Shown here piece by piece: positions 58,350 to 64,000 of a DNA stretch of 64,000 nucleotides. Each line of letters starts with the position of its first letter. Position 1 is the stretch's first letter. The translations under genes were made by a program, and so were the position numbers. Below the pieces are notes generated by a model. It ran no database searches, was not told the origin of the DNA, and saw only the letters and a list, made by a program, of their open reading frames with translations. This DNA is from a bacterium (lineage in GTDB: Bacteria; Myxococcota_A; Polyangia; Nannocystales; Nannocystaceae): positions 186,001 through 250,000 of the forward strand of contig JANSYI010000005.1 of NCBI GenBank assembly GCA_024742475.1, read 5' to 3'.

Positions 58350-59684
58350 GTGACGCTGCCGCAGCATCAGGTCGACGCGATTCGAGCCGCCCTGCTTCGA
58401 CAGCGGGAGCACGACCTGCGCGCGCTGTCACAGGGGCGGTTCGGCGACATGACGCAGACGGCCGCCCCGGTCACCGAGGACCTCACCCGACAGCCTCGGG
58501 CCTACCTGATGGCGTATACGGGCTCGACGATCGGGCCTCGCGATGCGGACGTCGACTCCGAGTACGTGGAGGCGTTCGCCAGGATCGGGGCGACGGAGGG
58601 CTTCTCCGTGGTGGAGGCGGACTTCTACCCCGATGGTCCGCAACGCCCCACTCGCCAGAACGTCCAGTCGGTGCGAGTGCCCGTCGACAGCACCTCGGGG
58701 TGGATGGAAGACCGCGGGCAGGTCGCCCACGACGGCCAGGTGACCGTGCCCGCGCCGCGGCCCACGAGGTCCGGAGGGTCCACTTCGCAGTTCGTACGTC
58801 GAACGATCGACGAACACCGTGCCTCCCGCTCCGCCCGGGCACGCAAGCAGGGGGTCGAACTCGCGTTCGGAAGCCGACAGGGCGGCGTGTGGGAGCGCGA
58901 CGAAGGCGACATGCGGCTCATGTTCGGCCTGGCCACGCGACGCCGCATTCGCATCGACCTGTGCTACCTCGAACGCGGCAACGTCTTGCTCGGCCGCGGC
59001 CCTCGAGGCCTGTACGCACTCGTCGGCGAAGACTCGTTCGCCCTGTCCAAGGCGACGCTGCAGTCTGCGTTCGAAAGCCTTGGCATCACCGCGACCCGGC
59101 TCACCGACGAGATGGTCCGGGTCGCCATCGCCAAGGACATCGGCGTCGACCCTCGCGCAGTCGTGATCGTGGAACAGGCCGCAGGCTTTCACATCGACCT
59201 GTCGATGACTCCGTGGACGAGCGGAGTCGTGCTGCTCAACGACATGGCGATGGTCGAGGACGTCATGCGTCGCACCTTCATGCAGCGAGGCATGAGTGAC
59301 GCGTTGGCTCAGCTCGCCCGGCAACGCCCACGCCTCCTCCAGATCGCCGCCACCGAGCGCGTGACGGAGCGCCAGATCCGTGCGGCCGGGCTGCGTGTGA
59401 TCCGCGTGCCCGGAAAGTTCCCCGCCCTCCCCAACGACCGTTGGCTCACCAACTTCTTCAACGGCGAGGGAGGCTCGGGCACAGCGAATCGGGGCGCGTA
59501 TTGGATCACCCAGGACGGTCCTGCTGCCTACAAAGCTGCGTTCGAGCAGGCGCTACGCCGCGCAGGTCTGCCCGTGCCCCGCATGTACCACGTGGCCGCT
59601 GAGGCCAGCCGCGACAGCCTGGGCGCACAAGGCGGAGCCAACTGCCGCGCCGTGCCACTGATGACCGGACCGCGTCCGCAGTGA
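58350..59684 (+). CDS. Pentein (guanidino-group modifying) enzyme-like protein
   Basis: 444 residues from GTG 58350. The second half shows features of the agmatine/arginine deiminase superfamily: His281-x-Asp283 in AGFHIDLSMTPW, a hydrophobic strand VVLLNDMAM, and near the end LGAQGGANCRAVP with Cys432. His-x-Asp and Cys are about 150 residues apart, as in agmatine deiminase. The N-terminal ~240 residues do not match any family I know and contain a basic region (SQFVRRTIDEHRASRSARA). No signal peptide. A deiminase, amidinotransferase or related hydrolase activity is inferred; the substrate is unknown. Confidence 0.6.
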   Translation: MTLPQHQVDAIRAALLRQREHDLRALSQGRFGDMTQTAAPVTEDLTRQPRAYLMAYTGSTIGPRDADVDSEYVEAFARIGATEGFSVVEADFYPDGPQRPTRQNVQSVRVPVDSTSGWMEDRGQVAHDGQVTVPAPRPTRSGGSTSQFVRRTIDEHRASRSARARKQGVELAFGSRQGGVWERDEGDMRLMFGLATRRRIRIDLCYLERGNVLLGRGPRGLYALVGEDSFALSKATLQSAFESLGITATRLTDEMVRVAIAKDIGVDPRAVVIVEQAAGFHIDLSMTPWTSGVVLLNDMAMVEDVMRRTFMQRGMSDALAQLARQRPRLLQIAATERVTERQIRAAGLRVIRVPGKFPALPNDRWLTNFFNGEGGSGTANRGAYWITQDGPAAYKAAFEQALRRAGLPVPRMYHVAAEASRDSLGAQGGANCRAVPLMTGPRPQ

Positions 59685-59763
59685 CCGTCCGCCCGAGGCT
59701 GAGAACATTGTTTGAACCCCAGGCTCCGAGGCTGGTGAGTCTGAGCATGCGATAGTCTCTCCA

Positions 59764-61254
59764 ATGGATGCGCCCGGATTTCTCGACGCCCTCGCGGCCG
59801 TCGGCATCCCGGCCGGTGCACTCGACCCGCTGTGCGCCGACGCTGCGTTCGGCCTGTACGTCGACCACGTGGAGACGGGCTGCGTCTACGCCAACGCCGA
59901 GTTGTTGCGGCAGTTCGACCTCTCTTGGGAGGAGTTCAAGGGTTTCGGCTGGGCGCGATCGGTCCATCCCGAGGACGCGGCGCGGCTGCGAGACGAGATC
60001 GCTCGATTCGAACACGAGCGCGGCACCATCGACGTTCGGTACCGGGTGCTGCTCCCCGAGGGGAACGAGCGGGTCGTTCACGCCCGGGTCACGGCGTACG
60101 TCGACGACAAAGGTCAGCATCTCGGCGCCATCGGAACCACTCGGGACGTGACGGCGGAGTCTCGGTTCGAGCAGCACATCCGCGGCAGTCAGAAGCTCGA
60201 GGCGATCGGGAGGCTCTCCGGCCGCGTCGCCCACGACTTCAACAACGTGCTGGCGGCCGTCCTCGCATCGGCGTCGATGCTGGAGTACGAACCCCTGACC
60301 GACGAGGGCCGCGACTTTCTGTCGACCATTCACGAAGCCGTCGACCATGCCCGCTCGATCACCACGCAGCTGCTATCCCTGGCGCAGTCCAACTCCTCCG
60401 CTGGCGCCTGCACGCTCGATGTCGAGCTGCGCGCCGTGCAACCACTCCTGGGGCAGATCCTGGGTGAGGGCATCACCGTCGACTTGAACCTCGCTGCCGC
60501 CGACGCCTGCGTTGCCCTGCCGCGGCATGAGCTGGGCCAAGTCATCGTGAACCTCTGCCTCAACGGGCGTGACGCGATGGGCGGCTCGGGCATCGTGATG
60601 ATCTCGACCCGTCGCGACGACCCGTCCACCCTGCGCCTCGAAGTCGCCGATCAAGGACCTGGCATCCCGCTCGACGTGCAGGCCAAGATGTTCGAGCCGT
60701 TCTTCACGACCAAGGAGAAGGGCCGTGGCACAGGACTGGGCCTCGCGACCGTCCGCGACCTCGTGCACAAGGCCGGCGGAGAGATCACGTTGGAGTCACA
60801 GCTGGGCCGAGGAACCCGCCTCTTGTTGGGCTTCCCCGTGGTGGCGCCGCGCACCGACGTGCCCCTGGTCGCCGACGAAGTGCTCGAGCTGCGGCCGCTA
60901 CGCGTGCTGCTCGCCGACGACAACGACGCTCTTCGTCAATCGCTCGCCTACGCACTCGCCGTGGAGGGGCACACCGTAACGGCCGCCGCCACCGTGGAGG
61001 CTGCCCGCGAGCACTCCCGCGCCGGCCACTTCGACGTACTGGTCACCGACGTGCTCATCACGGACGGGAACGGCGACGAGCTCGCTCGTTCGTTCTCGAG
61101 CGACAACCCCAGCGCTCGGGTCGTGTTCATTACCGGCTACGCCGGAGAACGGCAAACCGTGCTCGACCACAACTGGCCCACCGCGCCGCTGCTGACCAAG
61201 CCGTTCCACCCCGACGCGCTGCTGGCCGCCATCGCGACCGCCTTCCGCGACTGA
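59764..61254 (+). CDS. Hybrid histidine kinase (PAS, HisKA, HATPase, REC)
   Basis: 496 residues. PAS-like sensor at about 20-135; HisKA with the phosphorylated His157 in RLSGRVAHDFNNVLAA; HATPase with N-box LGQVIVNLCLNGRDAM, G1 DQGPGIP, F-box FEPFFTTK and G2 GRGTGLGLATV; C-terminal receiver with Asp385/Asp386, phosphoacceptor Asp429 (VLVTDVLI) and Lys479 (LLTKPF). It is soluble, so it senses a cytosolic signal. No separate response regulator is adjacent, so phosphotransfer probably goes through the fused receiver to a histidine phosphotransferase elsewhere. Confidence 0.9.
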   Translation: MDAPGFLDALAAVGIPAGALDPLCADAAFGLYVDHVETGCVYANAELLRQFDLSWEEFKGFGWARSVHPEDAARLRDEIARFEHERGTIDVRYRVLLPEGNERVVHARVTAYVDDKGQHLGAIGTTRDVTAESRFEQHIRGSQKLEAIGRLSGRVAHDFNNVLAAVLASASMLEYEPLTDEGRDFLSTIHEAVDHARSITTQLLSLAQSNSSAGACTLDVELRAVQPLLGQILGEGITVDLNLAAADACVALPRHELGQVIVNLCLNGRDAMGGSGIVMISTRRDDPSTLRLEVADQGPGIPLDVQAKMFEPFFTTKEKGRGTGLGLATVRDLVHKAGGEITLESQLGRGTRLLLGFPVVAPRTDVPLVADEVLELRPLRVLLADDNDALRQSLAYALAVEGHTVTAAATVEAAREHSRAGHFDVLVTDVLITDGNGDELARSFSSDNPSARVVFITGYAGERQTVLDHNWPTAPLLTKPFHPDALLAAIATAFRD

Positions 61255-61293
61255 CCCGACGCGCGACGGCCCCATCGTCTGCGGCGTCGTACT

Positions 61294-62217
61294 GTGCACC
61301 CCTCCATGTTGTTGCCCACGCTGACCCACGCGAAGGCGTACGCGGAGCTCTTCGGCCGAGACGCCCCCTGGCGACCTGCCATCTCCGAAATCGCTACGCG
61401 GCACGATGTCGACGGCCCGCTCATCCGCCTCGGCGGAAGCAACGTGATCTTTGGAGGCCCCAATGCCGTCATCAAGATCTACGCGCCCATGTGGAGTGAG
61501 GACGCGGCGATCGAAGGCGAAGCACTTCACGCATGCGCACGTCGGCTGCCCGTGGCAATACCGGAGCCGATTGCGTCGGGAACGCTCGAAGGTTGGGCGT
61601 ATCTCGTCCTGAGAAGACTGCCTGGCCGCCCCCTCCTCGACGGCTGGCACGATCTCGACCCCGCCGCGCATGCCCACGCCTGCCAAGAGACCGCGCACCT
61701 GTGTGCAGCGCTTCACCGGGTCCCGACCGCCGGGCTACGCCACGTCCCCTCGGCCCGGCCCCTGCTGCAGCGACCGATCGCCGAGGTCTGCGAGAAACAT
61801 CGGCGCGAGGGGCTCGACGAGCGCTGGATCGACGACATCGCGACCCTCCTCGAAGCCTCGGACGGCAACCTGGACGGCAGCGCCGACGTCTTCGTACACG
61901 CCGACGTCCACCCCGAGCACCTCTTCGTCGACGGCGGCCGCCTCAGCGGGCTCATCGACTTTGCCGACGCCCTGATCGCCCCGGCCGAGTACGAGCTCGC
62001 CGCCACCCTCGCGCTGATGTGCGCACCCACCCGCGAAGACCCCAGCGCGTTCGTGGACGCGTACGGCCGCCAGCTCGACGCCCCGCTGCGGCGCGCCCTC
62101 GAGGTTGCCCTCCTCCGACAGCGGTATTGCGCCCTGCCCGAGCTGCTTCATCGCATGCCCGAGGCCGGTCGACCCAAGACGCTCGAAGAGCTCCTCGAGC
62201 GGTGCTTCGGAGGCTGA
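61294..62217 (+). CDS. Aminoglycoside phosphotransferase (APH)-family kinase
   Basis: 307 residues from GTG 61294; ATG 61306 is an alternative. The fold signature is VFVHADVHPEHLFVDGGRLS followed by GLIDFADA: the catalytic-loop Asp (HADxH) and the metal-binding Asp (IDF) are there, while the usual Asn of HxDxxxxN is His. An N-terminal lobe with a lysine (NAVIKIYAP) precedes. Such proteins include small-molecule kinases and choline/homoserine kinases; antibiotic resistance should not be assumed. Downstream of the histidine kinase by 39 nt. Confidence 0.75.
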   Translation: MHPSMLLPTLTHAKAYAELFGRDAPWRPAISEIATRHDVDGPLIRLGGSNVIFGGPNAVIKIYAPMWSEDAAIEGEALHACARRLPVAIPEPIASGTLEGWAYLVLRRLPGRPLLDGWHDLDPAAHAHACQETAHLCAALHRVPTAGLRHVPSARPLLQRPIAEVCEKHRREGLDERWIDDIATLLEASDGNLDGSADVFVHADVHPEHLFVDGGRLSGLIDFADALIAPAEYELAATLALMCAPTREDPSAFVDAYGRQLDAPLRRALEVALLRQRYCALPELLHRMPEAGRPKTLEELLERCFGG

Positions 62218-62505
62218 GGCCGCGAGAGCTCTACGCGCGTTCGTCCCTGGGCAGCGGGTCTCGTCCGCGACCATGGGCCCACAGCCCGGCAGCGCGAGCA
62301 CGAGGGCGAGGCTCTAGCAGGGCGAATGCACGGCGATCAGACTACGGGTCGAGCGCGGGACCGTCGAGACCGGCGGCAAGACGGCCCGGCGGCCGAGGGA
62401 CTGCGCCCGGACACAGGACCAAATAAATCGCTTCGACTCGAGCCTCCGAGGTCTGGTCGCCGGACGGGGTAGGTGAGGCCGGAACGCGGCCGCGGAGCGA
62501 CTGAC

Positions 62506-62946
62506 ATGCACAGCACCAAAAACCCCTTGCGCCTTGGCACTCTCGAACTCCGCTACGACCGTCTGGTGCAGACCAAAGGGAGCGGGGACACCCATCAAGT
62601 CTGGACCCTGCACGTGGACCAAGTCCATGGGACGTCTGTCCGGCGAGCGAGCGTAGTTCCGCTGGCGATAGCCGGTTCACTTCTGTTTTCAAAGGCCGCG
62701 GTCGGATCGTTCATTTCAACGGACCTCGACCTGTCGACACGAATCTGGATGGGACTCGCCTCGCTTCTGCTGTTCGCGTTCTACTCGCTCACCCGCTCCG
62801 TCGTGGTGTCAGTTTCGGCGGGGTCACACACTGTCACAGAGCGGCTCGCGGGAAGCGACGCGAAGCTGGCGGAAGCGAAGCGCTTCGTCGAGCAGATCGA
62901 CCGCGCATCGATGTGGGCCCGCGGGTCGGTCAACACGCGGCGGTAG
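62506..62946 (+). CDS. Small membrane protein
   Basis: 146 residues from ATG 62506 with GGAG about 10 nt upstream. Two transmembrane helices near residues 51-66 and 78-96 (SRIWMGLASLLLFAFYSL-type), a cytosolic N-terminal region and a C-terminal helical tail. No family recognised. The region 62218-62505 upstream holds no gene. Confidence 0.55.
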   Translation: MHSTKNPLRLGTLELRYDRLVQTKGSGDTHQVWTLHVDQVHGTSVRRASVVPLAIAGSLLFSKAAVGSFISTDLDLSTRIWMGLASLLLFAFYSLTRSVVVSVSAGSHTVTERLAGSDAKLAEAKRFVEQIDRASMWARGSVNTRR

Positions 62947-62973
62947 TCTCAGAACGAGACGCCTCGGACAGCG

Positions 62974-64000
62974 ATGCATGGGGTAGCCTTCTGCTTGCGG
63001 ATGGGGCTCGCGAACATCGCGGAGCTCGAGAGGAAGGTCGCCTCTCAGCTCACCCTCGCGAACATCGGCCTCTCCCCATTGCCGATGCTGAACCGGCGAT
63101 ACCGTATCGAGGAGATCCGTGGACGAGGTGCGAGGGGCCTCGTCGTTCGCGCCATGGACACATCGATTGGGAGAATCGTCGCGCTGAAGATCTACCCCCC
63201 GACGAGCGACGAGAGACTCGATCGAGAGCTCGTGCGAGAAGCCCAGGCACTCGGACGGCTCGAGCATCCCAACGTGGTGCGGATCTACGATGTGGGACAC
63301 GCCCCGCTCACGCTCGAGCGTGAGGAGATCACGGTCCGCTTCATGTCCATCGAGTACGTCGAGGGGGCGAGTCTCAGGGCGTGGGCTCAAGAGAAGAAGC
63401 GTCGCCGCTCGCACCTCATCCGCGCCCTCTTGGCGGCAGCGGAAGGACTGGCCGCAGCGCACCGTGCCGGCCTGGTGCACCGGGACGTCAAGCCAGACAA
63501 CATCATGGTGGAGACCTCGGGCGCGATCAAAGTCGTCGACTTTGGGCTTGCCCGTGGCCTCTACGCCGCAGCTCCGGAGAGCTTCGCGCCCGGTGTCGAT
63601 GCCGGACCATGGGCGACTTCGATGGCCGGAGCCGTTGGCACCCCGGAGTACATGGCACCAGAGGCCCGGGAAGGGCGAGCGTTCGCCGAAGCGGACCAAT
63701 ACTCCTTCGCGATGTCGGCGTGGGAGCTGCTCGTCGGTGTTACCCCGTACGACTCCAGTTGCGAGGTCTACAAGCCCCCCGAACAGCCGGGGTTCTCGGG
63801 GGCAAACGAGCTGCCTAGACACGTACGCAGTGCGCTCGAGCGCGCACTCGAATTTCATCCGAGTCGCCGACACCGGGACATGCGCGCCCTGGTGGACGCG
63901 ATTCGTCGCGGCCAGTCGCTGCGGCGAGTCGGGATCGGCCTGGGTACCGCTGGCATCTCGGCCCTGGGCCTAGGCGTCGCGTGGACGGTCACCCAAGGCG
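62974..64000 (+). CDS. Ser/Thr protein kinase, C-terminus cut by window end
   Basis: The window holds the first ~342 residues. Kinase domain about 43-310: glycine loop GRGARGLVVRA (50-60), Lys72 in VALKIY, HRDVKPDNIMV (169-179), DFGLA (189-193), VGTPEYMAPEA, and a DQYSFAMSAWELLVG F-helix. A transmembrane helix begins at about 318 (GIGLGTAGISALGLGVAW), so a periplasmic region lies beyond position 64000. ATG 62974 was chosen; ATG 63001 is an alternative. It is the fourth kinase of this type in the window. Confidence 0.9.
   Translation, partial: MHGVAFCLRMGLANIAELERKVASQLTLANIGLSPLPMLNRRYRIEEIRGRGARGLVVRAMDTSIGRIVALKIYPPTSDERLDRELVREAQALGRLEHPNVVRIYDVGHAPLTLEREEITVRFMSIEYVEGASLRAWAQEKKRRRSHLIRALLAAAEGLAAAHRAGLVHRDVKPDNIMVETSGAIKVVDFGLARGLYAAAPESFAPGVDAGPWATSMAGAVGTPEYMAPEAREGRAFAEADQYSFAMSAWELLVGVTPYDSSCEVYKPPEQPGFSGANELPRHVRSALERALEFHPSRRHRDMRALVDAIRRGQSLRRVGIGLGTAGISALGLGVAWTVTQG

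Noticed and set aside
61294..62217. Antibiotic resistance gene
   Set aside because: APH-family folds include many metabolic kinases and the catalytic loop Asn is His; resistance cannot be inferred.

Overview
The window is a high-G+C bacterial chromosome segment that looks like a myxobacterium (Myxococcota), most likely of the Nannocystis/Plesiocystis/Enhygromyxa group. The reasons are four intact or edge-truncated membrane-anchored Ser/Thr protein kinases plus one decayed kinase, several ECF sigma factors, an AgmX/PglI-type protein, an archaeal-type aspartyl-tRNA synthetase, and about a dozen lipoproteins built from a signal peptide, a Ser/Thr/Gly/Asp-rich linker and a secreted, often cysteine-rich domain. 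No rRNA, tRNA, CRISPR array, insertion sequence or prophage was recognised.

Layout. 0-4 kb: a minus-strand TonB energiser operon (Fur-family regulator, DUF3450, a TtpC-like ExbB with a His-rich tail, a second ExbB, start of ExbD). Divergent from fur is an ArsC/Spx-like gene with an in-frame TGA in a U-x-x-C motif followed by a SECIS-like hairpin, i.e. a selenoprotein. 4-12 kb: PilZ protein, lipoproteins, a PspB-like protein, two tandem zinc-ribbon membrane proteins and a metallophosphoesterase. 11.7-12.6 kb: a gene-poor stretch with promoter-like sites, short ORFs and an Asp-rich leader peptide just before a probably nondiscriminating AspRS. 13.9-20.1 kb: an NlpC/P60-like peptidase and a giant HEAT-like/metallopeptidase/VWA protein. 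20-31 kb: lipoproteins, a Rossmann protein, then a PEGA protein, Ser/Thr kinase, AgmX/PglI protein and EAL phosphodiesterase cluster. 31-41 kb: lipoproteins, PLD-type nuclease, DUF4139 protein, TetR with a COQ4-like gene, and a kinase divergent from an ECF sigma factor.

41-49 kb: lipoproteins; msrA with TGA (selenocysteine) at its catalytic position, followed by msrB; a minus-strand group of surface protein, membrane-tethered ECF sigma factor and cytochrome P450. 49-54 kb: a large kinase-TPR protein, a methyltransferase and a small gene behind a Fur-box-like site. 54-58 kb: lipoproteins plus the remains of an ECF sigma factor and a kinase. 58-64 kb: a pentein-like enzyme, a hybrid histidine kinase, an APH-family kinase, and a kinase cut by the window end.

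Main conclusions. (1) Two selenoprotein genes in one 64-kb window, both thiol-redox enzymes with the TGA exactly at the catalytic cysteine and each with a hairpin at the right distance. The organism must therefore encode SelA/SelB/SelC/SelD elsewhere. (2) A candidate Asp-codon leader peptide attenuator ahead of an AspRS gene. (3) Several RNA or operator structures and a large undescribed domain fusion, listed as findings.
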